Positions 15,550-25,907 of a stretch of DNA of 64,000 nucleotides are shown in pieces. The DNA is from Agaribacillus aureus (GTDB taxonomy: Bacteria > Bacteroidota > Bacteroidia > Cytophagales > Cyclobacteriaceae), in the NCBI GenBank assembly GCA_030442055.1, contig JAUJEB010000007.1, positions 1 through 64,000 on the forward strand. Direction: 5' to 3'. A model generated the notes under the pieces. That model was not told the origin of the DNA. It made no database searches and worked only from the letters and a program-made list of their open reading frames with translations. The position numbers were made by a program, and so were the translations under genes. Every line of letters begins with the position of its first letter. The stretch's first letter is position 1.

Positions 15550-16677
15550 TTAAATTTCTGCTCTGTATTTCTGCGGTATCTTATCCCTGATGGATTCTTT
15601 AAACCTTTGATGATGCAAATTTGAATATGAGATTACCTCATTGAATGCCAAAATGCCAATTACAATAGCTGGATGTAGTCCGAATTCATTGGAAAAAGCA
15701 TGTATTTTATCAACTGTTATATAGTTCGAAGAATCTTCAAAATGATCCACTATCTCTTCATACAGAAGTACTTCTTCTGCTAGACCATTCGCCTCTTTTT
15801 CCTCCTTAGAGTCTCTTCCTTTTTTGGTGGTATCATCAATGAAGATCGAACTACTTCCACCATTAGTAAGATGTAGCAATACATGGCTAAGCTCATGGGC
15901 AAGCGTAAACCAAAAATTATCGATTCTATCGTATCTTCCAGTAAGAGCAACTACGGGACCATCTGGAGAAAGAAATGCTGCCCCATCCAAATAGGTCTTA
16001 GAAAGATGAGAGAGGAAAACGAACTTCACTCCAACTTTCTCAAGGTTGCTTAAAAACCTTTTAATACCATTAGGAGCTTTTGTGTATGTATGCAACTCAT
16101 TCATCAGCTCCTGAAGCGCGGCTCTATCGTATCGGGATACTTTAATCTTTCTAGCATGGTTCAATGCCATCTGCGCCCAGACAATGGCGTGGAATTCCTT
16201 GAATTTATCATTGAAAGCCTCTGAGGTCCTGTATTTTAGATCCGCTACTTTTTCTTCAAGGAATGATAAGTCCAAGGCTTGGTTAGTTGGGATATTCCAA
16301 AAAGTTCTTATCTGCTTTTTTAGCTGGCTGGCACTTTTATACCTTAACCAACCTTTTTTCACCAACTCATTGAGTGGCATATACTTTGACAACTCTGCAC
16401 GTGTTTTTACGAGTTCTGCCTTATCATCTTTGGATTCAGCTTCAAGTTGATATCGTATAGACAAGTTCATCCAGTCCTCCGCAGGCCAATCAAAGGCATT
16501 TTCTAATAGCCTAGCAACATCGATGGAGATCGATTTTTTGTCCTTGATTAGTTCATTAGCATGTTTGAGTGAGATGGACATGATGTAGGAAAAATCATCT
16601 TGTGTCCAATTTTCATCATTTAAGAAATAATTCAATGCCTCACCAGGGCTTTGAAATTCTTTCCAATTTTTAGTCAT
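15550..16677 (-). CDS. HigA-ImmA/IrrE fusion (HTH plus zinc peptidase)
   Basis: 375 residues. An XRE-type HTH of HigA kind occupies about 8-75 (GEALNYFLNDENWTQDDFSYIMSISLKHANELI), and a C-terminal ImmA/IrrE zinc peptidase domain about 165-330 has HELSH at 261-265. Proteins of this architecture are regulators that cleave a partner repressor or are antitoxin-like. It is divergent from the ubiquitin-like operon at 17181 with a 503-base gap between, so it is the obvious candidate regulator of that operon. No HigB toxin gene is adjacent. Confidence 0.85.
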   Translation of the reverse strand: MTKNWKEFQSPGEALNYFLNDENWTQDDFSYIMSISLKHANELIKDKKSISIDVARLLENAFDWPAEDWMNLSIRYQLEAESKDDKAELVKTRAELSKYMPLNELVKKGWLRYKSASQLKKQIRTFWNIPTNQALDLSFLEEKVADLKYRTSEAFNDKFKEFHAIVWAQMALNHARKIKVSRYDRAALQELMNELHTYTKAPNGIKRFLSNLEKVGVKFVFLSHLSKTYLDGAAFLSPDGPVVALTGRYDRIDNFWFTLAHELSHVLLHLTNGGSSSIFIDDTTKKGRDSKEEKEANGLAEEVLLYEEIVDHFEDSSNYITVDKIHAFSNEFGLHPAIVIGILAFNEVISYSNLHHQRFKESIRDKIPQKYRAEI

Positions 16678-16836
16678 AAACCGAAAATTAGTGTTTCCAA
16701 GGCAACTTTTTTAATATTAGCATAACCCACTAAAAATCAAAAGGTTACTGCAACCAGTGATAACTAGAACTAAAATCCCTGTTGTGAATATAACTAATTA
16801 GGTAAATAAAACAAAATGACTTTTCTTATTTACTTA

Positions 16837-16869
16837 TTTGGTTAATAGGCATTTTTATGTTTACATTTG
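16837..16869 (+). promoter_or_regulatory. Promoter of the ubiquitin-like operon
   Basis: TTTG (16837-16840), 21 bases, TACATTTG (16862-16869): a full Bacteroidota -33/-7 promoter. Transcription would begin near 16876, giving a leader of about 305 bases before the first gene. Confidence 0.6.
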
Positions 16870-16879
16870 CAAAAAGAAA

Positions 16880-17012
16880 ATCAAGGCAGGGATACCACCT
16901 TGATCTTGTGTTTTTCGAAAGTCATGGGTTAATGGGCCCATGAGGTTTCTTTGATTTCGTACCTCAAAAGTACTTAAACTTCCGATCAACTCCAAGAAAT
17001 GGTATTCCTGCC
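16880..17012 (+). ncRNA. Structured leader RNA of the ubiquitin-like operon (candidate)
   Basis: Local hairpin ATCAAGG/CCTTGAT (16880-16886 with 16898-16904) has an 11-base loop. That loop, plus two stem bases, is complementary to 17000-17012 (GGCAGGGATACCA with TGGTATTCCTGCC, one G-T pair). Between them are a 7-bp hairpin (16922-16928 with 16937-16943) and a competing 6-bp one (16941-16946 with 16961-16966). The pairings exclude each other in part, as in a switch or pseudoknot. No protein-coding sequence of note fills 16678-17180. Confidence 0.5.
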
Positions 17013-17168
17013 CTGTTTTCACAGCTTAGTTATTTAAAATGACATAAATCCATTTTAGCACACTTTGTATTCATCATTTGACTTGCTCCATGAAGCCATT
17101 TTGGTAAGTCCTTTGGAGTTTAACCGCTGATGGGAGGTCAGGTCAGGTAGGGTGTATTAACTTTTTAA

Positions 17169-18104
<936 letters not shown>

Positions 18105-18107
18105 TTA

Positions 18108-18572
18108 ATGAGAGAGTTTAAGGTTTCAAGGTGGACATGGTTCCACCTTCTTTCCGGCTTAAAAAAGCGAGGAAAGGGTGTCCGAGAAAGTGGCGCATTT
18201 TTACTAGCGAAGCGCGGAAAAAGTAGAGTGAGCAAAGTAGTCTTCTATGATGAGTTGGATAAACATGTCTCTGACTCAGGTATTATAAAGTTTAATGGGT
18301 CAGGATATGTGAAGTTTTGGCCAATGCTCAAAGACTGGGGAATGGAGGTAATAGCAGATATTCATACACATCCAGGTGAGAATACTGATCAGAGTCATGC
18401 AGATATGACTCATCCCATGATCAGGATAAAAGGACATCTGGCAGTCATTGCACCTAACTATGCAAAGAACAGATGGATAAAGCCGAATGATTGCTCTTCT
18501 TATCTGTACTTAGGGAGTTTTAAGTGGAAAAAACTCTTAAGCTCTTCACCATTAAAACTTATTTGGCTATGA
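18108..18572 (+). CDS. JAMM/JAB metalloprotease (deubiquitinase-like)
   Basis: 154 residues. The full JAMM metal site is visible: E27, H86-x-H88-P, S96 and D99 (IHTHPGENTDQSHAD). In ubiquitin-like operons such proteins process precursors or remove modifiers. It starts three bases after the Ubl-E2 gene stop and its own stop overlaps the E1 start (ATGA), so the three proteins are produced together. Confidence 0.88.
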   Translation: MREFKVSRWTWFHLLSGLKKRGKGVRESGAFLLAKRGKSRVSKVVFYDELDKHVSDSGIIKFNGSGYVKFWPMLKDWGMEVIADIHTHPGENTDQSHADMTHPMIRIKGHLAVIAPNYAKNRWIKPNDCSSYLYLGSFKWKKLLSSSPLKLIWL

Positions 18573-19909
18573 ATGCAGAGGAAATACCACACGTAAACCG
18601 GATGTCAATAGCCATTGCTGAGGCTCATGATATAGGGTTAGATGAATCCATAGAGAGAATGAAATCTGTAAACCTTCACTTGATCGCAGGTGATCAGATA
18701 AAACATTCTTCTTCGATGCAAGCAGCTTTCTTGACTGCTTTGAATGCTGGAAAGAGGTCCTTCTTGGGTGGAGTTTATTGTAGTTTACCCGAAGATGTAC
18801 CTAACCTCTTGCAAATCAATGCCGGAAGTTTTAATGAGCTTGCTACCCTTTACGGGGGATTACCCGGAGATCTACTTGATTATATAGGTAATTTTGAGAT
18901 CCTTTTTGGTTTACCAGCTGTGCGCAAAAATTCTCTTGAGGTAGTGATGAATGGATGGCAGGCTGGAGTTAACTTCTATGGGTCTAAACGAATCAAACTA
19001 TCTCCGAAAAGCAACAATGTGACACTTGGAGGAGTGGCGGCTGCAGCGTTAGGTTTGTTTCATGCCTTCGATGCCACCTTTCAATTGATGGATATTCCTC
19101 ATAACACTTCCACAGGGTTTTCTCTATGGGATTTGAATTCCGAAGTTTGGCATAAGGAAAAAAGTGAAGGGCCATCTAAACTCAATCTACCGCGACAGTT
19201 CTGGAGTGTTGGATTGGGTCATTTAGGTCAGGCGTATTTATGGACTTTAGCTCTACTTCCGTTTGACGGAAGGTCTTGCCTTGTCAGCTTACAGGACTTT
19301 GACATAGTGGAAGAGGAGAATATTGGTGCTCAAGTTCTAAGCACAGAGGACCATATCGGTTTGCCAAAAGCTAGGGTATGCTCTACATTCTTAAGCAATC
19401 TCGGTTTTAAAACCCAAATCATTGAAAAACCTTTTTTGCTTGAGGACCAAAAAGCAGAATGGTCAAGTGACTACAAGATTTTACTGAATGGCGTAGATAA
19501 TATTTCTACTCGCACAAGTGTACTTAGTGATCGGTTTAGTTTGTTTCTAGATGGAGCAACGAATGGGAAATTAGAACTCTTTGATTCATTTACTCTGAGG
19601 AATTTCGCCAAACTGAGTAAGAAGCCTGAAGAAGTTTGGAAGGAGAAGCATCAGTCGGAGAATATACTTCATCGAAAGCTCTTTGAAAGGGTAGAGAATG
19701 AGTTTGGTTGTGGCCAGTTAATCAATAAAGGGATATCTACACCTTTTGTTGGGCTCTTTGGGGCAAGTCTTGTAGTAGCAGAGTTGCTAAGAAGTTTAAA
19801 TAAAGGACTTTCATATTCTTCAATTTCGGGTCAAATGCGGAATCTTGAAGCATTGGGAGCCGTTTCGAAGGGGTTTTATGATAAGCAACTATTGAACCTT
19901 GCATTGTAG
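18569..19909 (+). CDS. E1-like ThiF-family adenylyltransferase
   Basis: 446 residues from the ATG at 18569, chosen because it overlaps the JAMM stop as ATGA; a start at 18524 would add 15 residues. The N-terminal 200 residues form an extra domain of unknown fold. The ThiF/E1 domain follows with GLGHLG at 215-220, DFDIVEEEN at 243-251 and GVDN at 308-311. C381 in FGCGQL, before the TPFVGLFGASLVVAE helix, is a candidate. It would adenylate the C-terminus of a ubiquitin-like protein and hand it to the E2-like partner. Confidence 0.85.
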   Translation: MNAEEIPHVNRMSIAIAEAHDIGLDESIERMKSVNLHLIAGDQIKHSSSMQAAFLTALNAGKRSFLGGVYCSLPEDVPNLLQINAGSFNELATLYGGLPGDLLDYIGNFEILFGLPAVRKNSLEVVMNGWQAGVNFYGSKRIKLSPKSNNVTLGGVAAAALGLFHAFDATFQLMDIPHNTSTGFSLWDLNSEVWHKEKSEGPSKLNLPRQFWSVGLGHLGQAYLWTLALLPFDGRSCLVSLQDFDIVEEENIGAQVLSTEDHIGLPKARVCSTFLSNLGFKTQIIEKPFLLEDQKAEWSSDYKILLNGVDNISTRTSVLSDRFSLFLDGATNGKLELFDSFTLRNFAKLSKKPEEVWKEKHQSENILHRKLFERVENEFGCGQLINKGISTPFVGLFGASLVVAELLRSLNKGLSYSSISGQMRNLEALGAVSKGFYDKQLLNLAL

Positions 19910-19995
19910 AAAATTTTAGCAGGTAGATTATGAACCTTATTCTTAAAATTTTCGAGAGAGAGGGCTTGGGATTACACAATCATTGATGTCTATAT

Positions 19996-20024
19996 TTGCT
20001 AAATATGGATAAATTTGCTATAAT
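19996..20024 (+). promoter_or_regulatory. Promoter of parDE
   Basis: TTGCTA (19996-20001), 17 bases, TATAAT (20019-20024), overlapping a TATATTTG box (19991-19998). Two near-direct repeats AAATTTGCTA/ATATTTGCTA surround it, likely antitoxin binding sites. Confidence 0.5.
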
Positions 20025-20050
20025 TGTATATATAACTAAGGATTATAGCC

Positions 20051-20278
20051 ATGAATATCAGTTTCACAGAAAAACAGGAAAAATACATAGCCTCACAGGT
20101 TAAGTCCGGTGATTTTCAAAATGCCAGTGAGGTTGTGCGTGATGCGCTAAGATTGCACAGAGTATATCGCTATAAAATTATTGAAGAGCTCAAGGCTGAA
20201 ATTGCAAAAGGCTGGGACGGGCCAACCAGTAAACGGAAAATTAAAGATATCATCGAAGATAAGCGCAAAGCCAAGTAA
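20051..20278 (+). CDS. ParD-type antitoxin
   Basis: 75 residues with the ParD ribbon-helix-helix signature: MNISFTEKQEKYIASQVKSGDFQNASEVVRDALRLH. The basic tail (KRKIKDIIEDKRKAK) is the toxin-binding arm. Its stop codon directly abuts the ATG of the toxin gene. It should neutralise ParE and repress the pair. Confidence 0.93.
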   Translation: MNISFTEKQEKYIASQVKSGDFQNASEVVRDALRLHRVYRYKIIEELKAEIAKGWDGPTSKRKIKDIIEDKRKAK

Positions 20279-20596
20279 ATGCCTAAAGCCAAAAGGTTCT
20301 ATGAACTATCCACCGAAGCTGACCAGGATATTGATAAAATATTTGACTATACAAAGGTTGAGTTTGGTTTTGATCAGGCTGTAAAATACGTTTCGGAATT
20401 CGAGGATTTCTTTGAGCGATTACTCGATAATCCTGAACTTGGCAAGAAACGTGATGAGATCAAGGCTGGCCTGAGAAGTTTCCCAAAAGCTGCCCACGTT
20501 ATCTTTTATCGTGTTTTGAATGATCGAATAAGGATTGTAAGGGTTCTTCATGGCAGTCGTGATCTTCCTAAATTTCTGGATAAGCCTGACCAGTAG
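20279..20596 (+). CDS. ParE-type toxin
   Basis: 105 residues of the RelE/ParE fold: LSTEADQDIDKIFDYTKVEFG at the start, GKKRDEIKAGLRSFPKAAHVIFYRV in the middle, IRIVRVLHGSRDLPKFL at the end. ParE toxins poison DNA gyrase. Paired with ParD without spacer. Likely stabilises the island. Confidence 0.93.
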   Translation: MPKAKRFYELSTEADQDIDKIFDYTKVEFGFDQAVKYVSEFEDFFERLLDNPELGKKRDEIKAGLRSFPKAAHVIFYRVLNDRIRIVRVLHGSRDLPKFLDKPDQ

Positions 20597-20723
20597 TTTC
20601 GATACTGCCAGCTATCACCTTAAAACTATTTCATTTTCAATACCTGATCCACATTCTGATAATGGTAGAATAAAACAATAATCATTACTTTTGATTTTTT
20701 AGGCTCAATTAAGGATTAGTAAG

Positions 20724-21515
20724 ATGGTTAAACTTAGATTTGCGGATATTGGAATAATCGATGATGCTTTTGATATGCATGGAGGCTATGTTCTAAATTT
20801 TTCAGATAGGACATTTGCAATTTTTTTTGACAGCGAATTTGGAATAAACATTGATGACGAAAAATATCGAGCCGATGGTAATTCAAAAGCCAAGAGGTTG
20901 AGAACGTTTTTAAGGCTTGAAAATGGTATTACTGTAGCTAAGGTTCTGCGAGGCTTATGGAGGTATAAGGAGTCCTTACCAAGTGTAGAAAACCCCTGGT
21001 CAGATGAAGAAGCAGAAAAAGATGTTAAGACACCTATAATTGAACTTATCAGTAGGATTGAAGCTGGAGGGGCAGCGTTGCAAACAGACGCATTTGACAA
21101 GTTTGTTGCTGATGAGACACTGGATGATCTCATCGCTGCCATTGAACGTGACATCCAGGCTAACAAGCCGGCAGTAGCGTTAGATAGGCTTCATACTTAC
21201 TGTATGAAAAAAACTGCACATCTTATAGAAAAATACGGGGGAGTCTGTAATCGCGAAGACGCACTCCATAGCAGAATGGGGAAATACATCAAATTGCTGG
21301 AGGAAAAACGGGATTTACGGGAGATAAGTAAACGTAGTCTTAAAAGTGCAATAAGTATTTTTGAAAAATATAATGATGTACGAAATAATGAGTCTTTTGC
21401 TCATGATAATGAACTCGTTGATGAGGCAGAAGCCCGCTATATATTTGATTCAATAACAGCAATTTTGCGCCTCATTAAGAATATAGAAGCAGACGGGTTT
21501 GAGGAAATTCTTTAA
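20724..21515 (+). CDS. Abi-C-type abortive infection protein
   Basis: 263 residues. The C-terminal part (about 120-255: AIERDIQANKPAVALDRLHTYCMKKTAHLIEKYGG, and VRNNESFAHDNELVDEAEARYIF) matches the Abi-C domain of abortive infection proteins, with the typical RNNxSFAHDN stretch. Residues 1-110 form an N-terminal part containing FSDRTFAIFFDSEFG that I do not recognise. A TACTTTTG box at 20686-20693 may be its promoter. Last gene of the island. Confidence 0.8.
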   Translation: MVKLRFADIGIIDDAFDMHGGYVLNFSDRTFAIFFDSEFGINIDDEKYRADGNSKAKRLRTFLRLENGITVAKVLRGLWRYKESLPSVENPWSDEEAEKDVKTPIIELISRIEAGGAALQTDAFDKFVADETLDDLIAAIERDIQANKPAVALDRLHTYCMKKTAHLIEKYGGVCNREDALHSRMGKYIKLLEEKRDLREISKRSLKSAISIFEKYNDVRNNESFAHDNELVDEAEARYIFDSITAILRLIKNIEADGFEEIL

Positions 21516-21804
21516 AAGTAATTGTCGCTCTGTGAAAACATAAGATGTCTACCTGTTTCTTTTTAAGGCAAATTCCTTTATAACTTAGGAGAGACAAAAA
21601 AGGAAATTACTTTTATCGTAAGTAACTGATTGTCAAAGTAGCGGAGATAAAATTTGCTCAATACCCTATCCATAGCAAGTATTGTGTCAATTAACTCTCG
21701 AAAACCCGCCATTTGTTTTTACTATGTTTTTACAAGATTTCAGGTAAAAGAAAAAATAGGGCAGTAAAAACACAAAACCCTCTGAAAATCAGAGGGTTTG
21801 CTTG

Positions 21805-21877
<73 letters not shown>

Positions 21878-21979
21878 ATATATCTTTATTTTGGGTAAAA
21901 TATCGCTTTTTTATCAACTATTTATTTGAGCTTTTCTCAAACGAGGTACAAAAGTAGGTGTTTATTTGTAAATATCAAG

Positions 21980-21987
21980 TACCTTTG
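21980..21987 (+). promoter_or_regulatory. -7 box of era
   Basis: TACCTTTG matches the Bacteroidota TAnnTTTG box and lies 19 bases before the era start codon, so the leader is very short. A clear -33 element is not visible. Confidence 0.5.
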
Positions 21988-22006
21988 TGAATTAATTTTT
22001 GAAAGT

Positions 22007-22897
22007 ATGCCTGAAAAGCCTCATTTAGCTGGTTTTGTAAGTATTATTGGTAAGCCGAATGTCGGAAAATCCACGCTCATGAACGCGATGGTTGGGGAAA
22101 GGTTGTCTATTATTACCTCCAAAGCTCAAACTACCCGTCACCGCATAATGGGGATTTTGAGCGGTGACGATTTCCAGATCGTTTACTCCGATACACCTGG
22201 CACGCTGGTGCCGCAATACCAGCTTCAGCAATCCATGATGCGTTTTGTCAACGCTTCGATGGAGGATGCCGATATTATTTTATTTGTAACGGATCTTTAT
22301 GAGAAAATGGATGAAGAAGATCCCATTTTCCAAAAGATCAGTCAAAGTGAGGTGCCGGTGATTTTTTTGTTAAACAAGATCGACCAGGCCAAAGGCAGCC
22401 AGGCGGAGGATAAATTGGCGTATTGGCAGGAGCTGGTCAAGGCTGAAAAATATATGATGATCTCAGCGCTGGAGGGCACTAACATTCCGGAGGTATTTCA
22501 GGAGATCCTGTCGAGATTGCCCGAGCACCCGCCCTTTTTTCCGAAAGACGAAATTACCGATAAGCCGGAGCGTTTTTTTGCCGCTGAAATTGTACGCGAG
22601 AAAATTTTTCTCCACTACAAGAAGGAGGTGCCCTATAGCAGCCAGGTGGTAATTTCCGAATTTAATGAGGAGGAAAAAATTATCCGTATGCGTGCTGAAA
22701 TATATGTTGAAAGAAAAAGCCAGAAAGGAATCATAATTGGTAAAGGCGGGGCAGCTTTGAAAAAGGTAGGTACAGAGGCCAGGCTGGACATGGAAAAATT
22801 CTTCCAAAAAAAGGTGTTTTTGGAGACATTTGTAAAAGTTGAGGAAGACTGGCGAAAAAAGTCCGCCAAGCTTAGGGGATTCGGATACGAACAGTAA
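22007..22897 (+). CDS. GTPase Era
   Basis: 296 residues from the ATG at 22007; the longer in-frame extension to 21926 runs into the promoter and is rejected. G1 GKPNVGKST, G3 DTPG, G4 NKID and a C-terminal KH domain with GIIIGKGGAALKKVG are all present. Era binds the 3' end of 16S rRNA and is needed for 30S assembly. It is followed after seven bases by der, the usual pair in this phylum. Confidence 0.97.
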   Translation: MPEKPHLAGFVSIIGKPNVGKSTLMNAMVGERLSIITSKAQTTRHRIMGILSGDDFQIVYSDTPGTLVPQYQLQQSMMRFVNASMEDADIILFVTDLYEKMDEEDPIFQKISQSEVPVIFLLNKIDQAKGSQAEDKLAYWQELVKAEKYMMISALEGTNIPEVFQEILSRLPEHPPFFPKDEITDKPERFFAAEIVREKIFLHYKKEVPYSSQVVISEFNEEEKIIRMRAEIYVERKSQKGIIIGKGGAALKKVGTEARLDMEKFFQKKVFLETFVKVEEDWRKKSAKLRGFGYEQ

Positions 22898-22904
22898 GTA
22901 AATT

Positions 22905-24212
22905 ATGGGAAATATTGTAGCCATCGTAGGGCGGCCCAATGTGGGCAAATCAACCTTGTTTAATCGCCTGATTGAAGGGAAAAAAGCCATTATGGATAAT
23001 GAAAGCGGTGTTACGCGTGACCGTCATTATGGTTATGGCGAGTGGACCGATAAGCACTTTACAGTCATTGATACCGGTGGTTATGTGACGGGTTCCGATG
23101 ATGTTTTTGAGGAGGCGATCCGAAGCCAGGTGAGGGAGGCGCTTGAGGAGGCATCGGTCATCCTGTTTATGGTGGACTGTCATGACGGTTTGACAGGACT
23201 CGATCAGGATTTTGCCCGGGTGGTGAGAGGTATGAAAAAGCCGGTATTGGTTGTGGCCAACAAAGCCGATACGACGGAGAAAGCACATATGGTCGGTGAA
23301 TTTTACGGCTTGGGATTGGGGGATGTATATCCTATTTCTTCCGCCAATGGATCCGGTACGGGTGAATTATTGGACGAGGTAATTAAACATTTTGATACAA
23401 AGGGGGATGAAGATCCCGAAGAAGGCATCCCGAAAATAGCCATACTTGGAAGGCCCAATGTAGGTAAATCCTCGTTTCTGAACACCTTATTGGGCAAGGA
23501 AAGAAGTATCGTTACCAATGTAGCGGGGACCACCCGCGATGCCATTAACTCGCGTTACAATCAGTTCGGAAAGGAATTTATACTGATCGATACGGCTGGG
23601 ATCAGAAAGAAGTCCAAAGTTAAGGAGGACCTGGAATTCTATTCGGTCTTGCGGGCCATTCAAAGCCTGCAGGACGCCGACGTTTGTATCATTATGATTG
23701 ATGCAACAAGAGGACTGGAGGCCCAGGATTTAAGCATAATCGGATTGGCCAATAAGTACAGCAAGGGGGTGATGATTATGGTCAATAAGTGGGATTTGAT
23801 TGAGAAAGATCATCAAACGGCCGCTGCCCATCAAAAAGAGATAAAGCAGAAGCTTGGCGAGATGCATTATGTTCCTGTTATTTTTACATCGGTTCTGACA
23901 AAGCAACGAATTTTTAAGGCGATCGAAATGGCGATTGAAATTTACCATAACCGTGTAAAAAAAATACCTACCTCAGCTTTAAACAACCTGATGCTGAAAG
24001 AAATTGACCGTTATCCTCCGCCGGCCGTGAAGGGTAAATACATCAAAATTAAGTATCTGACACAGCTACCTACGCATACGCCTTCCTTTGCCTACTTCTG
24101 TAATTTGCCACAATACATAAAAGCTCCTTATAAGCGCTATTTAGAGAATAAAATGAGGGAACACTTTGATTTTGAGGGAGTTCCGATTAATTTGTTTTTC
24201 AGGAAAAAGTGA
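22905..24212 (+). CDS. GTPase Der (EngA)
   Basis: 435 residues with two complete GTPase domains (GRPNVGKST near residues 8-16 and again near 183; NKAD and NKWD) and a C-terminal KH-like domain. Acts in 50S subunit assembly. Normal length; transcribed with era. Confidence 0.97.
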   Translation: MGNIVAIVGRPNVGKSTLFNRLIEGKKAIMDNESGVTRDRHYGYGEWTDKHFTVIDTGGYVTGSDDVFEEAIRSQVREALEEASVILFMVDCHDGLTGLDQDFARVVRGMKKPVLVVANKADTTEKAHMVGEFYGLGLGDVYPISSANGSGTGELLDEVIKHFDTKGDEDPEEGIPKIAILGRPNVGKSSFLNTLLGKERSIVTNVAGTTRDAINSRYNQFGKEFILIDTAGIRKKSKVKEDLEFYSVLRAIQSLQDADVCIIMIDATRGLEAQDLSIIGLANKYSKGVMIMVNKWDLIEKDHQTAAAHQKEIKQKLGEMHYVPVIFTSVLTKQRIFKAIEMAIEIYHNRVKKIPTSALNNLMLKEIDRYPPPAVKGKYIKIKYLTQLPTHTPSFAYFCNLPQYIKAPYKRYLENKMREHFDFEGVPINLFFRKK

Positions 24213-24274
24213 AAAACTTTTACAAATTCTAAATTTTCTTTAAATTTGCCCGCTTATTCCAAAACATTAAAATT

Positions 24275-24544
24275 ATGAAAAAATTATTTGTGTTATTATT
24301 AGTGAGTGGATTCACTTTTGCATTTACCGCCTGTGACTCTACAAAACAAAAAGCAGAAGACGCTTCCGAGGCAGTTGAAGAAACAGCCACTGAAGCAGCA
24401 GAAACAGCGGCAGATGCGGTAGAAGAAGCTGCAAAAGCGGTTGAGGAAGCTGCCGATTCTTTAGCGAATGAAGTAGAAGAAGCTGTTGATAATGCTGAAG
24501 ATGCTATAGAAAAAGCTAAAGAAGAAGTCGAAGGAGAAAATTAA
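24275..24544 (+). CDS. Ala/Glu-rich helical lipoprotein
   Basis: 89 residues. Lipoprotein signal with lipobox FTAC (Cys20), followed by a low-complexity heptad chain of EEAAKAVEEAADSL type. It resembles small Lpp-like or stress lipoproteins in composition only. A TAAATTTG box at 24241-24248 and a terminator right after make it a single-gene unit. Confidence 0.75.
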   Translation: MKKLFVLLLVSGFTFAFTACDSTKQKAEDASEAVEETATEAAETAADAVEEAAKAVEEAADSLANEVEEAVDNAEDAIEKAKEEVEGEN

Positions 24545-24568
24545 TGTTATATTAAAAATGAATTTACA

Positions 24569-24599
24569 GGGCTGTGTTGATTAACGCAGCCCTTTTTTT
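24569..24599 (+). terminator. Rho-independent terminator
   Basis: GGGCTGTGTT pairs with AACGCAGCCC across GATT and is followed by seven T. It ends the lipoprotein transcript. Confidence 0.85.
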
Positions 24600-24627
24600 A
24601 TTAATTGGCTATTTGTTTTAGTTTAAT

Positions 24628-25299
24628 ATGATGCCTGATGATATAAAGCATATTTTGGCCCCTCGCGTACCGGCCGCAAGCTTGGATTATTGTGCTGACC
24701 TCTGGCATCAATTTCCATTTAACTTTAAGGTTACCAGGAAAAGAAAGACAAAGTTAGGTGATTACAGGTATCACAAACTTGAAAACAGTCATACGATAAC
24801 CGTCAATAGAGATTTAAATATTTATAACTTTCTTTTGACCTATGTTCATGAAGTTGCTCATCTGGTAGTAAGAAAGCGGCACGGTGGCAGGGTATCACCA
24901 CACGGGATAGAATGGAAAAGAGCATTTCAGGACTTAATGAGGCCACTCATGAATAGCGATGTATTTCCGGAAGATATATTGAGCCCGTTACAAAAATATA
25001 TGTCTAACCCCAAGGCTACAAGCTATACCGACCCGTTACTCTCCAGGGCTTTCCGAAACTATGACGCCACACCACAGCGGCCAATTTTTTTGGCGGATCT
25101 GGCTATCGGCCATCAATTTGAAATTAATGGCCGCAAGTTTAAAAAGCTTAAGAATAACCGGACCCGTGCGGTTTGCAGAGATTTAAGAAACGGGAAAAAT
25201 TATTTGATTTCCAAGATGGCTGAAGTCAGTTATCTAGGTGAGGGAGATCCTTCGGCTGATCAGCCCATTGACAAGCCCAAAAAAATGTTGGGGATTTAG
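24628..25299 (+). CDS. SprT-like zinc metalloprotease domain protein
   Basis: 223 residues. HEVAH at 74-78 and a further histidine in KRHGGRVSPHG form the SprT-type zinc site; the core covers about 15-115. The C-terminal half (ISKMAEVSYLGEG) is typical of Bacteroidota homologues. Related to the DNA-protein crosslink protease Spartan in eukaryotes; the bacterial role is not settled. Its end overlaps the convergent gene by 66 bases. Confidence 0.85.
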   Translation: MMPDDIKHILAPRVPAASLDYCADLWHQFPFNFKVTRKRKTKLGDYRYHKLENSHTITVNRDLNIYNFLLTYVHEVAHLVVRKRHGGRVSPHGIEWKRAFQDLMRPLMNSDVFPEDILSPLQKYMSNPKATSYTDPLLSRAFRNYDATPQRPIFLADLAIGHQFEINGRKFKKLKNNRTRAVCRDLRNGKNYLISKMAEVSYLGEGDPSADQPIDKPKKMLGI

Positions 25300-25827
25300 G
25301 GTTCGCCAATTGTTAATTTGCAAACTTCCTCCGGCGTTGATGTAAGTATCAATGTTGTAATTACCCCACTCTTCCAATACAAAATCCCTGAAGTTTACCG
25401 CAGCAATCCAGCCTATGGAACCATTGTCCATTTCTTCATCAATATCTTCAAACCACTCTTCATAATAACAATCATCGGAACCGTGAAAGTTTAAAACATT
25501 TTCGCCAATCAGGATATATTTTTTGATGCCAAGCGGGTTAAAGTGGTCAACGATGTTTCTTTTAAAATGCATGATGTCATTATGAAGCGCATCGTTCCAC
25601 TCGCCGATGAATTCAATGATGATAAAATGCTTTGCATAATCTACAAACAGGATTTTTATATACAGTGTTTCCGAACCCATATAATCCCAGGAGGGATCGA
25701 TGTAATAGCCATAGATGGTTTCGGAATACAAGTCGTAGTTATATTCTTTTCCATAGAAAGGAGAATTGATGTCCGTTTCCGGGGAATAATATTTTTTCCA
25801 ACTGTAATATGGCTCGATTTGATGCAT
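25234..25827 (-). CDS. Conserved hypothetical acidic protein
   Basis: 197 residues, rich in Tyr, Trp and Asp (YYSWKKYYSPETDINSPFYGKEYNYDLY, SDDCYYEEWFEDIDEEMDNG). No signal peptide or metal motif. It overlaps the SprT-like gene tail to tail. Probably a Bacteroidota-specific cytoplasmic protein; function unknown. Confidence 0.7.
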   Translation of the reverse strand: MHQIEPYYSWKKYYSPETDINSPFYGKEYNYDLYSETIYGYYIDPSWDYMGSETLYIKILFVDYAKHFIIIEFIGEWNDALHNDIMHFKRNIVDHFNPLGIKKYILIGENVLNFHGSDDCYYEEWFEDIDEEMDNGSIGWIAAVNFRDFVLEEWGNYNIDTYINAGGSLQINNWRTLNPQHFFGLVNGLISRRISLT

Positions 25828-25907
25828 TTAATATTCCTTTGACCACTGTTTAAAATTAAACATTTCCGGCCACTTCCAGTAGCGGTAATATTAAATAATT
25901 ATAAAAT